From Ulva prolifera (taxonomy: Eukaryota > Chlorophyta > Ulvophyceae > Ulvales > Ulvaceae), in the NCBI GenBank assembly GCA_023078555.1, contig CM041199.1, positions 9,964,099 to 10,028,098 of the forward strand: a stretch of 64,000 nucleotides of DNA. Direction: 5' to 3'. A program made the translations under genes and the position numbers. The notes beneath the pieces were generated by a model. That model was not told where the DNA came from, searched no databases, and saw nothing but the letters and a program-made list of their open reading frames with translations. Below, in pieces: positions 15,301 through 28,175 of the stretch; the first letter of the stretch is position 1, and each line of letters starts with the position of its first letter.

Positions 15301-15759
15301 TTGACCTCCATTTTCGACATTGACCTCCATTCTGGACATTGACCTCCATACTGGACATTGACCTCCATTCGGGACATTGACCTCCATTCTGGACATTGAC
15401 CTCCATTCTGGACATTGACCTCCATACTGGACATTGACCTCCATGCTGGACATTGACCTCCATTCTGGACATTGACCTCCAGGACGGGTGAGACGGACAT
15501 TGACCTCCATTCTGGACATTGACCTCCATTCTGGACATTGACCTCCATACTGGACATTGACTTCCATGCTGGACATTGACCTCCATTCTGGACATTGACC
15601 TCCAGGACGGGTGAGACGGACATTGACCTCCATTCATGACATTAAACTACATTTCCGACATTGACCTCCATTCTGGACATTGACCTCCATTTCCGACATT
15701 GACCTCCATTCTGGACATTGACCTCCATTCTGGACATTGACCTCCATCCTGGACATTGA
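12304..15759. repeat. 3.46-kb copy of 4,262-7,727
   Basis: Offset 8,042 up to about 15,010, including the private attccgg (near 12,618). The offset then becomes 8,032 because of a net 10-bp loss near 15,012-15,040, and continues to about 15,759. It contains the composite block from 13,331 onward. Confidence 0.85.
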
Positions 15760-17948
15760 CCTCCATTCTGGACATTGACCTCCAGGACGGGTGAGACGGA
15801 CATTGACCTCCATCCTGGACATTGACCTCCATTCTGGACATTGACCTCCAGGACGGGTGAGACGGACATTGACCTCCATCCTGGACATTGACCTCCATTC
15901 TGGACATTGACCTCCAGGACGGGTGAGACGGACATTGACCTCCATTCATGACATTGACCTCCATTTCCGACATTGACCTCCATTCTGGACATTGACCTCC
16001 ATACTGGACATTGACCTCCATTCAGGACATTGACCTCCATTCTGGACATTGACCTCCATTCTGTACATTGACCTCCATTTCCGACATTGACCTCCATTCT
16101 GGACATTGACCTCCATTTTCGACATTGACCTCCATTCTGGACATTGACCTCCATTTCCGACATTGACCTCCATTCTGGACATTGACCTCCATTTTCGACA
16201 TTGACCTCCATTCTGGACATTGACCTCCATGCTGGACATTGACCTCCATTCTGGACATTGACCTCCATTCTGGACATTGACCCCCATTCTGGACATTGAC
16301 CTCCATTTCCAACATTGACCTCCATTCTGGACATTGACCTCCATTTTCGACATTGACCTCCATTCTGGACATTGACCTCCATTCTGGACATTGACCTCCA
16401 TGCTGGACATTGACCTCCATTCTGGACATTGACCTCCATTTCCGACATTGACCTCCATTCTGGACATTGACCTCCATTTTCGACATTGACCTCCATTCTG
16501 GACATTGACCCCCATACTGGACATTGAGCTCCATTTTCGACATTGACCTCCATTATGGACATTGACCTCCATTCTGGACATTGACCTCCATGCTGGACAT
16601 TGACCTCCATTCTGGACATTGACCTCCATTCAGGACATTGACCTCCATTCTGTACATTGACCTCCATTTCCGACATTGACCTCCATTCTGGACATTGACC
16701 TCCATTTTCGACATTGACCTCCATTCTGGACATTGACCTCCATTTCCGACATTGACCTCCATTCTGGACATTGACCTCCATTTTCGACATTGACCTCCAT
16801 TCTGGACATTGACCTCCATACTGGACATTGACCTCCATTTCCGACATTGACCTCCATTCTGGACATTGACCTCCATTCTGTACATTGACCTCCATTTCCG
16901 ACATTGACCTCCATTTTCGACATTGACCTCCATTCTGGACATTGACCTCCATTCTCGACATTGACCTCCATTCTGGACATTGACCTCCATCCTGGTCATT
17001 GACCTCCATTCTGGACATTGACCTCCATTTCCGACATTGACCTCCATTTTCGACATTGACCTCCATTCTGGACATTGACCTCCATGCTGGACATTGACCT
17101 CCATTCTGGACATTGACCTCCATTTTCGACATTGACCTCCATTCTGGACATTGACCTCCATTTCCGACATTGACCTCCATTCAGGACATTGACCTCCATT
17201 TTCGACATTGACCTCCATTCTGGACATTGACCCCCATACTGGACATTGAGCTCCATTTTCGACATTGACCTCCATTATGGACATTGACCTCCATTCTGGA
17301 CATTGACCTCCATTCTGGACATTGACCTCCAAGACGGGTGAGACGGACATTGACCTCCATTCATGACATTAAACTCCATTTCCGACATTGACCTCCATTC
17401 TGGACATTGACCTCCATTTTCGAAATTGACCTCCATTCTGGACATTGACCTCCATACTGGACATTGACCTCCATTCGGGACATTGACCTCCATTCTTGAC
17501 ATTGACCTCCATTCTGGACATTGACCTCCATTCTGGACATTGACCTCCATTATGGACATTGACCTCCATTCTGGACATTGACCTCCATACTGGACATTTA
17601 CCTCCATTCTGGACATTGACCTCCATTCTCGACATTGACCTCCATTCTCGACATTGACCTCCATTCTGGACATTGACCTCCATTTTCGACATTGACCTCC
17701 ATTCTGGACATTGACCTCCATTCTGGACATTGACCTCCATACTGGACATTGACCTCCATGCTGGACATTGACCTCCATTCTGGACATTGACCTCCAGGAC
17801 GGGTGAGACGGACATTGACCTCCATTCTGGACATTGACCTCCATTCTGGACATTGACCTCCATACTGGACATTGACTTCCATGCTGGACATTGACCTCCA
17901 TTCTGGACATTGACCTCCAGGACGGGTGAGACGGACATTGACCTCCAT
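15634..17948. repeat. Gamma HOR copy 1 (2,315 bp)
   Basis: Starts at attcatg-taaacta. Order: triple 66-bp cassette, attcatg-attgacc, attcagg, attctgt, atttcca, gaccccc/gagctcc, cctggtcattg, a second gaccccc/gagctcc, aagacggg unit, taaactc, tttcgaaatt, tttacc, then two 28-bp units. The following 2,315 bp repeat it with no difference I could find. Confidence 0.9.
15746..15943. repeat. 66-bp triple cassette, copy 2
   Basis: Exact 198-bp triple inside gamma HOR copy 1. Confidence 0.95.
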
Positions 17949-20263
17949 TCATGACATTAAACTACATTTCCGACATTGACCTCCATTCTGGACATTGACC
18001 TCCATTTCCGACATTGACCTCCATTCTGGACATTGACCTCCATTCTGGACATTGACCTCCATCCTGGACATTGACCTCCATTCTGGACATTGACCTCCAG
18101 GACGGGTGAGACGGACATTGACCTCCATCCTGGACATTGACCTCCATTCTGGACATTGACCTCCAGGACGGGTGAGACGGACATTGACCTCCATCCTGGA
18201 CATTGACCTCCATTCTGGACATTGACCTCCAGGACGGGTGAGACGGACATTGACCTCCATTCATGACATTGACCTCCATTTCCGACATTGACCTCCATTC
18301 TGGACATTGACCTCCATACTGGACATTGACCTCCATTCAGGACATTGACCTCCATTCTGGACATTGACCTCCATTCTGTACATTGACCTCCATTTCCGAC
18401 ATTGACCTCCATTCTGGACATTGACCTCCATTTTCGACATTGACCTCCATTCTGGACATTGACCTCCATTTCCGACATTGACCTCCATTCTGGACATTGA
18501 CCTCCATTTTCGACATTGACCTCCATTCTGGACATTGACCTCCATGCTGGACATTGACCTCCATTCTGGACATTGACCTCCATTCTGGACATTGACCCCC
18601 ATTCTGGACATTGACCTCCATTTCCAACATTGACCTCCATTCTGGACATTGACCTCCATTTTCGACATTGACCTCCATTCTGGACATTGACCTCCATTCT
18701 GGACATTGACCTCCATGCTGGACATTGACCTCCATTCTGGACATTGACCTCCATTTCCGACATTGACCTCCATTCTGGACATTGACCTCCATTTTCGACA
18801 TTGACCTCCATTCTGGACATTGACCCCCATACTGGACATTGAGCTCCATTTTCGACATTGACCTCCATTATGGACATTGACCTCCATTCTGGACATTGAC
18901 CTCCATGCTGGACATTGACCTCCATTCTGGACATTGACCTCCATTCAGGACATTGACCTCCATTCTGTACATTGACCTCCATTTCCGACATTGACCTCCA
19001 TTCTGGACATTGACCTCCATTTTCGACATTGACCTCCATTCTGGACATTGACCTCCATTTCCGACATTGACCTCCATTCTGGACATTGACCTCCATTTTC
19101 GACATTGACCTCCATTCTGGACATTGACCTCCATACTGGACATTGACCTCCATTTCCGACATTGACCTCCATTCTGGACATTGACCTCCATTCTGTACAT
19201 TGACCTCCATTTCCGACATTGACCTCCATTTTCGACATTGACCTCCATTCTGGACATTGACCTCCATTCTCGACATTGACCTCCATTCTGGACATTGACC
19301 TCCATCCTGGTCATTGACCTCCATTCTGGACATTGACCTCCATTTCCGACATTGACCTCCATTTTCGACATTGACCTCCATTCTGGACATTGACCTCCAT
19401 GCTGGACATTGACCTCCATTCTGGACATTGACCTCCATTTTCGACATTGACCTCCATTCTGGACATTGACCTCCATTTCCGACATTGACCTCCATTCAGG
19501 ACATTGACCTCCATTTTCGACATTGACCTCCATTCTGGACATTGACCCCCATACTGGACATTGAGCTCCATTTTCGACATTGACCTCCATTATGGACATT
19601 GACCTCCATTCTGGACATTGACCTCCATTCTGGACATTGACCTCCAAGACGGGTGAGACGGACATTGACCTCCATTCATGACATTAAACTCCATTTCCGA
19701 CATTGACCTCCATTCTGGACATTGACCTCCATTTTCGAAATTGACCTCCATTCTGGACATTGACCTCCATACTGGACATTGACCTCCATTCGGGACATTG
19801 ACCTCCATTCTTGACATTGACCTCCATTCTGGACATTGACCTCCATTCTGGACATTGACCTCCATTATGGACATTGACCTCCATTCTGGACATTGACCTC
19901 CATACTGGACATTTACCTCCATTCTGGACATTGACCTCCATTCTCGACATTGACCTCCATTCTCGACATTGACCTCCATTCTGGACATTGACCTCCATTT
20001 TCGACATTGACCTCCATTCTGGACATTGACCTCCATTCTGGACATTGACCTCCATACTGGACATTGACCTCCATGCTGGACATTGACCTCCATTCTGGAC
20101 ATTGACCTCCAGGACGGGTGAGACGGACATTGACCTCCATTCTGGACATTGACCTCCATTCTGGACATTGACCTCCATACTGGACATTGACTTCCATGCT
20201 GGACATTGACCTCCATTCTGGACATTGACCTCCAGGACGGGTGAGACGGACATTGACCTCCAT
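17949..20263. repeat. Gamma HOR copy 2 (2,315 bp)
   Basis: Direct tandem repeat of 15,634-17,948. All landmark units occur at offset 2,315, and translations in all three minus frames agree over the full length. Confidence 0.9.
18061..18258. repeat. 66-bp triple cassette, copy 3
   Basis: Exact 198-bp triple inside gamma HOR copy 2. Confidence 0.95.
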
Positions 20264-21219
20264 TCATGACATTAAACTACATTTCCGACATTGACCTCCA
20301 TTCTGGACATTGACCTCCATTTCCGACATTGACCTCCATTCTGGACATTGACCTCCATTCTGGACATTGACCTCCATCCTGGACATTGACCTCCATTCTG
20401 GACATTGACCTCCAGGACGGGTGAGACGGACATTGACCTCCATCCTGGACATTGACCTCCATTCTGGACATTGACCTCCAGGACGGGTGAGACGGACATT
20501 GACCTCCATCCTGGACATTGACCTCCATTCTGGACATTGACCTCCAGGACGGGTGAGACGGACATTGACCTCCATTCATGACATTGACCTCCATTTCCGA
20601 CATTGACCTCCATTCTGGACATTGACCTCCATACTGGACATTGACCTCCATTCAGGACATTGACCTCCATTCTGGACATTGACCTCCATTCTGTACATTG
20701 ACCTCCATTTCCGACATTGACCTCCATTCTGGACATTGACCTCCATTTTCGACATTGACCTCCATTCTGGACATTGACCTCCATTTCCGACATTGACCTC
20801 CATTCTGGACATTGACCTCCATTTTCGACATTGACCTCCATTCTGGACATTGACCTCCATGCTGGACATTGACCTCCATTCTGGACATTGACCTCCATTC
20901 TGGACATTGACCCCCATTCTGGACATTGACCTCCATTTCCAACATTGACCTCCATTCTGGACATTGACCTCCATTTTCGACATTGACCTCCATTCTGGAC
21001 ATTGACCTCCATTCTGGACATTGACCTCCATGCTGGACATTGACCTCCATTCTGGACATTGACCTCCATTTCCGACATTGACCTCCATTCTGGACATTGA
21101 CCTCCATTTTCGACATTGACCTCCATTCTGGACATTGACCCCCATACTGGACATTGAGCTCCATTTTCGACATTGACCTCCATTATGGACATTGACCTCC
21201 ATTCTGGACATTGACCTCC
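20264..21219. repeat. Gamma HOR copy 3, truncated (956 bp)
   Basis: Follows copies 1 and 2 unit by unit until about 21,221, where attctgg replaces atgctgg and the order switches to attatgg-attctgg-atactgg-tttacc. Confidence 0.85.
20376..20573. repeat. 66-bp triple cassette, copy 4
   Basis: Exact 198-bp triple in the truncated gamma HOR. Confidence 0.95.
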
Positions 21220-21655
21220 ATTCTGGACATTGACCTCCATTATGGACATTGACCTCCATTCTGGACATTGACCTCCATACTGGACATTTACCTCCATTCT
21301 GGACATTGACCTCCATTCTCGACATTGACCTCCATTCTCGACATTGACCTCCATTCTGGACATTGACCTCCATTTCCGACATTGACCTCCATTCTGGACA
21401 TTGACCTCCATTTTCGACATTGACCTCCATTCTGGACATTGACCCCCATACTGGACATTGAGCTCCATTTTCGACATTGACCTCCATTATGGACATTGAC
21501 CTCCATTCTGGACATTGACCCCCATACTGGACATTGAGCTCCATTTTCGACATTGACCTCCATTATGGACATTGACCTCCATTCTGGACATTGACCTCCA
21601 TGCTGGACATTGACCTCCATTCTGGACATTGACCTCCATTCAGGACATTGACCTC
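21220..21655. repeat. Junction mosaic between gamma HOR and 1,092-bp repeats
   Basis: Ordinary 19-bp units. It contains one tttacc core near 21,290 and two gaccccc/gagctcc pairs less than 100 bp apart (about 21,440-21,545). Such close pairs are not seen in the intact HORs. Confidence 0.6.
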
Positions 21656-22747
21656 CATTCTGGACATTGACCTCCATTTTCGACATTGACCTCCATTCTG
21701 GACATTGACCTCCATTTCCGACATTGACCTCCATTCTGGACATTGACCTCCATTTTCGACATTGACCTCCATTCTGGACATTGACCTCCATACTGGACAT
21801 TGACCTCCATTTCCGACATTGACCTCCATTCTGGACATTGACCTCCATTCTGTACATTGACCTCCATTTCCGACATTGACCTCCATTTTCGACATTGACC
21901 TCCATTCTGGACATTGACCTCCATTCTCGACATTGACCTCCATTCTGGACATTGACCTCCATCCTGGTCATTGACCTCCATTCTGGACATTGACCTCCAT
22001 TTCCGACATTGACCTCCATTTTCGACATTGACCTCCATTCTGGACATTGACCTCCATGCTGGACATTGACCTCCATTCTGGACATTGACCTCCATTCTGG
22101 ACATTGACCCCCATTCTGGACATTGACCTCCATTTCCGACATTGACCTCCATTCTGGACATTGACCTCCATTTTCGACATTGACCTCCATTCTGGACATT
22201 GACCTCCATTCTGGACATTGACCTCCATGCTGGACATTGACCTCCATTCTGGACATTGACCTCCATTTTCGACATTGACCTCCATTCTGGACATTGACCT
22301 CCATTTCCGACATTGACCTCCATTCAGGACATTGACCTCCATTTTCGACATTGACCTCCATTCTGGACATTGACCCCCATACTGGACATTGAGCTCCATT
22401 TTCGACATTGACCTCCATTATGGACATTGACCTCCATTCTGGACATTGACCTCCATTCTGGACATTGACCTCCAAGACGGGTGAGACGGACATTGACCTC
22501 CATTCATGACATTAAACTCCATTTCCGACATTGACCTCCATTCTGGACATTGACCTCCATTTTCGAAATTGACCTCCATTCTGGACATTGACCTCCATAC
22601 TGGACATTGACCTCCATTCGGGACATTGACCTCCATTCTTGACATTGACCTCCATTATGGACATTGACCTCCATTCTGGACATTGACCTCCATTATGGAC
22701 ATTGACCTCCATTCTGTACATTGACCTCCATTTCCGACATTGACCTC
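21656..22747. repeat. 1,092-bp tandem HOR, copy 1
   Basis: Order: attttcg, atttccg, attttcg, atactgg, attctgt, attctcg, cctggtcattg, atgctgg, gaccccc, attcagg, gagctcc, aagacggg unit, taaactc, attcggg-attcttg. It repeats at offset 1,092. Boundaries are uncertain by about one unit. Confidence 0.8.
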
Positions 22748-23748
22748 CATTCTGGACATTGACCTCCATTTTCGACATTGACCTCCATTCTGGACATTGA
22801 CCTCCATTTCCGACATTGACCTCCATTCTGGACATTGACCTCCATTTTCGACATTGACCTCCATTCTGGACATTGACCTCCATACTGGACATTGACCTCC
22901 ATTTCCGACATTGACCTCCATTCTGGACATTGACCTCCATTCTGTACATTGACCTCCATTTCCGACATTGACCTCCATTTTCGACATTGACCTCCATTCT
23001 GGACATTGACCTCCATTCTCGACATTGACCTCCATTCTGGACATTGACCTCCATCCTGGTCATTGACCTCCATTCTGGACATTGACCTCCATTTCCGACA
23101 TTGACCTCCATTTTCGACATTGACCTCCATTCTGGACATTGACCTCCATGCTGGACATTGACCTCCATTCTGGACATTGACCTCCATTCTGGACATTGAC
23201 CCCCATTCTGGACATTGACCTCCATTTCCGACATTGACCTCCATTCTGGACATTGACCTCCATTTTCGACATTGACCTCCATTCTGGACATTGACCTCCA
23301 TTCTGGACATTGACCTCCATGCTGGACATTGACCTCCATTCTGGACATTGACCTCCATTTTCGACATTGACCTCCATTCTGGACATTGACCTCCATTTCC
23401 GACATTGACCTCCATTCAGGACATTGACCTCCATTTTCGACATTGACCTCCATTCTGGACATTGACCCCCATACTGGACATTGAGCTCCATTTTCGACAT
23501 TGACCTCCATTATGGACATTGACCTCCATTCTGGACATTGACCTCCATTCTGGACATTGACCTCCAAGACGGGTGAGACGGACATTGACCTCCATTCATG
23601 ACATTAAACTCCATTTCCGACATTGACCTCCATTCTGGACATTGACCTCCATTTTCGAAATTGACCTCCATTCTGGACATTGACCTCCATACTGGACATT
23701 GACCTCCATTCGGGACATTGACCTCCATTCTTGACATTGACCTCCATT
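22748..23748. repeat. 1,092-bp tandem HOR, copy 2 (1,001 bp matched)
   Basis: Matches copy 1 until after attcttg; copy 1 then has attatgg and this copy has attctgg. The same segment also begins the 2,619-bp duplication. Confidence 0.8.
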
Positions 23749-24276
23749 CTGGACATTGACCTCCATTCTGGACATTGACCTCCATTATGGACATTGACCT
23801 CCATTCTGGACATTGACCTCCATACTGGACATTTACCTCCATTCTGGACATTGACCTCCATTCTCGACATTGACCTCCATTCTGGACATTGACCTCCATT
23901 TTCGACATTGACCTCCATTCTGGACATTGACCTCCATTCTGGACATTGACCTCCATACTGGACATTGACCTCCATGCTGGACATTGACCTCCATTCTGGA
24001 CATTGACCTCCAGGACGGGTGAGACGGACATTGACCTCCATTCTGGACATTGACCTCCATTCTGGACATTGACCTCCATACTTGACATTGACTTCCATGC
24101 TGGACATTGACCTCCATTCTGGACATTGACCTCCAGGACGGGTGAGACGGACATTGACCTCCATTCATGACATTAAACTACATTTCCGACATTGACCTCC
24201 ATTCTGGACATTGACCTCCATTTCCGACATTGACCTCCATTCTGGACATTGACCTCCATTCTGGACATTGACCTCC

Positions 24277-24474
24277 ATCCTGGACATTGACCTCCATTCT
24301 GGACATTGACCTCCAGGACGGGTGAGACGGACATTGACCTCCATCCTGGACATTGACCTCCATTCTGGACATTGACCTCCAGGACGGGTGAGACGGACAT
24401 TGACCTCCATCCTGGACATTGACCTCCATTCTGGACATTGACCTCCAGGACGGGTGAGACGGACATTGACCTCC
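24277..24474. repeat. 66-bp triple cassette, copy 5
   Basis: Exact 198-bp triple followed by attcatg-attgacc at 24,475. Confidence 0.95.
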
Positions 24475-25366
24475 ATTCATGACATTGACCTCCATTTCCG
24501 ACATTGACCTCCATTCTGGACATTGACCTCCATACTGGACATTGACCTCCATTCAGGACATTGACCTCCATTCTGGACATTGACCTCCATTCTGTACATT
24601 GACCTCCATTTCCGACATTGACCTCCATTCTGGACATTGACCTCCATTTTCGACATTGACCTCCATTCTGGACATTGACCTCCATTTCCGACATTGACCT
24701 CCATTCTGGACATTGACCTCCATTTTCGACATTGACCTCCATTCTGGACATTGACCTCCATGCTGGACATTGACCTCCATTCTGGACATTGACCTCCATT
24801 CTGGACATTGACCCCCATTCTGGACATTGACCTCCATTTCCAACATTGACCTCCATTCTGGACATTGACCTCCATTTTCGACATTGACCTCCATTCTGGA
24901 CATTGACCTCCATTCTGGACATTGACCTCCATGCTGGACATTGACCTCCATTCTGGACATTGACCTCCATTTCCGACATTGACCTCCATTCTGGACATTG
25001 ACCTCCATTTTCGACATTGACCTCCATTCTGGACATTGACCCCCATACTGGACATTGAGCTCCATTTTCGACATTGACCTCCATTATGGACATTGACCTC
25101 CATTCTGGACATTGACCTCCATTTCCGACATTGACCTCCATTCTGGACATTGACCTCCATTTTCGACATTGACCTCCATTCTGGACATTGACCCCCATAC
25201 TGGACATTGAGCTCCATTTTCGACATTGACCTCCATTATGGACATTGACCTCCATTCTGGACATTGACCTCCATGCTGGACATTGACCTCCATTCTGGAC
25301 ATTGACCTCCATTCAGGACATTGACCTCCATTCTGTACATTGACCTCCATTTCCGACATTGACCTC

Positions 25367-27342
25367 CATTCTGGACATTGACCTCCATTTTCGACATTGA
25401 CCTCCATTCTGGACATTGACCTCCATTTCCGACATTGACCTCCATTCTGGACATTGACCTCCATTTTCGACATTGACCTCCATTCTGGACATTGACCTCC
25501 ATACTGGACATTGACCTCCATTTCCGACATTGACCTCCATTCTGGACATTGACCTCCATTCTGTACATTGACCTCCATTTCCGACATTGACCTCCATTTT
25601 CGACATTGACCTCCATTCTGGACATTGACCTCCATTCTCGACATTGACCTCCATTCTGGACATTGACCTCCATCCTGGTCATTGACCTCCATTCTGGACA
25701 TTGACCTCCATTTCCGACATTGACCTCCATTTTCGACATTGACCTCCATTCTGGACATTGACCTCCATGCTGGACATTGACCTCCATTCTGGACATTGAC
25801 CTCCATTCTGGACATTGACCCCCATTCTGGACATTGACCTCCATTTCCGACATTGACCTCCATTCTGGACATTGACCTCCATTTTCGACATTGACCTCCA
25901 TTCTGGACATTGACCTCCATTCTGGACATTGACCTCCATGCTGGACATTGACCTCCATTCTGGACATTGACCTCCATTTTCGACATTGACCTCCATTCTG
26001 GACATTGACCTCCATTTCCGACATTGACCTCCATTCAGGACATTGACCTCCATTTTCGACATTGACCTCCATTCTGGACATTGACCCCCATACTGGACAT
26101 TGAGCTCCATTTTCGACATTGACCTCCATTATGGACATTGACCTCCATTCTGGACATTGACCTCCATTCTGGACATTGACCTCCAAGACGGGTGAGACGG
26201 ACATTGACCTCCATTCATGACATTAAACTCCATTTCCGACATTGACCTCCATTCTGGACATTGACCTCCATTTTCGAAATTGACCTCCATTCTGGACATT
26301 GACCTCCATACTGGACATTGACCTCCATTCGGGACATTGACCTCCATTCTTGACATTGACCTCCATTCTGGACATTGACCTCCATTCTGGACATTGACCT
26401 CCATTATGGACATTGACCTCCATTCTGGACATTGACCTCCATACTGGACATTTACCTCCATTCTGGACATTGACCTCCATTCTCGACATTGACCTCCATT
26501 CTCGACATTGACCTCCATTCTGGACATTGACCTCCATACTGGACATTGACCTCCATGCTGGACATTGACCTCCATTCTGGACATTGACCTCCATCCTGGA
26601 CATTGACCTCCATTCTGGACATTGACCTCCAGGACGGGTGAGACGGACATTGACCTCCATTCTGGACATTGACCTCCATTCTGGACATTGACCTCCATAC
26701 TGGACATTGACTTCCATGCTGGACATTGACCTCCATTCTGGACATTGACCTCCAGGACGGGTGAGACGGACATTGACCTCCATTCATGACATTAAACTAC
26801 ATTTCCGACATTGACCTCCATTCTGGACATTGACCTCCATTTCCGACATTGACCTCCATTCTGGACATTGACCTCCATTCTGGACATTGACCTCCATCCT
26901 GGACATTGACCTCCATTCTGGACATTGACCTCCAGGACGGGTGAGACGGACATTGACCTCCATCCTGGACATTGACCTCCATTCTGGACATTGACCTCCA
27001 GGACGGGTGAGACGGACATTGACCTCCATCCTGGACATTGACCTCCATTCTGGACATTGACCTCCAGGACGGGTGAGACGGACATTGACCTCCATTCATG
27101 ACATTGACCTCCATTTCCGACATTGACCTCCATTCTGGACATTGACCTCCATACTGGACATTGACCTCCATTCAGGACATTGACCTCCATTCTGGACATT
27201 GACCTCCATTCTGTACATTGACCTCCATTTCCGACATTGACCTCCATTCTGGACATTGACCTCCATTTTCGACATTGACCTCCATTCTGGACATTGACCT
27301 CCATTTCCGACATTGACCTCCATTCTGGACATTGACCTCCAT
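25367..27342. repeat. Copy of 22,748-24,723 (offset 2,619)
   Basis: Landmarks agree at offset 2,619. There is one interior patch, about 26,490-26,620 against 23,870-24,000, of equal length but different unit order. At 27,341 this copy goes straight to atgctgg where the other has attttcg-attctgg first. After that 38-bp difference the match resumes at offset 2,581 to about 27,660. Confidence 0.75.
26896..27093. repeat. 66-bp triple cassette, copy 6
   Basis: Exact 198-bp triple followed by attcatg-attgacc. Confidence 0.95.
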
Positions 27343-28175
27343 GCTGGACATTGACCTCCATTCTGGACATTGACCTCCATTCTGGACATTGACCCCCATT
27401 CTGGACATTGACCTCCATTTCCAACATTGACCTCCATTCTGGACATTGACCTCCATTTTCGACATTGACCTCCATTCTGGACATTGACCTCCATTCTGGA
27501 CATTGACCTCCATGCTGGACATTGACCTCCATTCTGGACATTGACCTCCATTTCCGACATTGACCTCCATTCTGGACATTGACCTCCATTTTCGACATTG
27601 ACCTCCATTCTGGACATTGACCCCCATACTGGACATTGAGCTCCATTTTCGACATTGACCTCCATTATGGACATTGACCTCCATTCTGGACATTGACCTC
27701 CATGCTGGACATTGACCTCCATTCTGGACATTGACCTCCATTCAGGACATTGACCTCCATTCTGTACATTGACCTCCATTTCCGACATTGACCTCCATTC
27801 TGGACATTGACCTCCATTTTCGACATTGACCTCCATTCTGGACATTGACCTCCATTTCCGACATTGACCTCCATTCTGGACATTGACCTCCATTTTCGAC
27901 ATTGACCTCCATTCTGGACATTGACCTCCATGCTGGACATTGACCTCCATTCTGGACATTGACCTCCATTCTGGACATTGACCCCCATTCTGGACATTGA
28001 CCTCCATTTCCGACATTGACCTCCATTCTGGACATTGACCTCCATTTTCGACATTGACCTCCATTCTGGACATTGACCTCCATTCTGGACATTGACCTCC
28101 ATGCTGGACATTGACCTCCATTCTGGACATTGACCTCCATTTCGACATTGACCTCCATTCTGGACATTGACCTCC

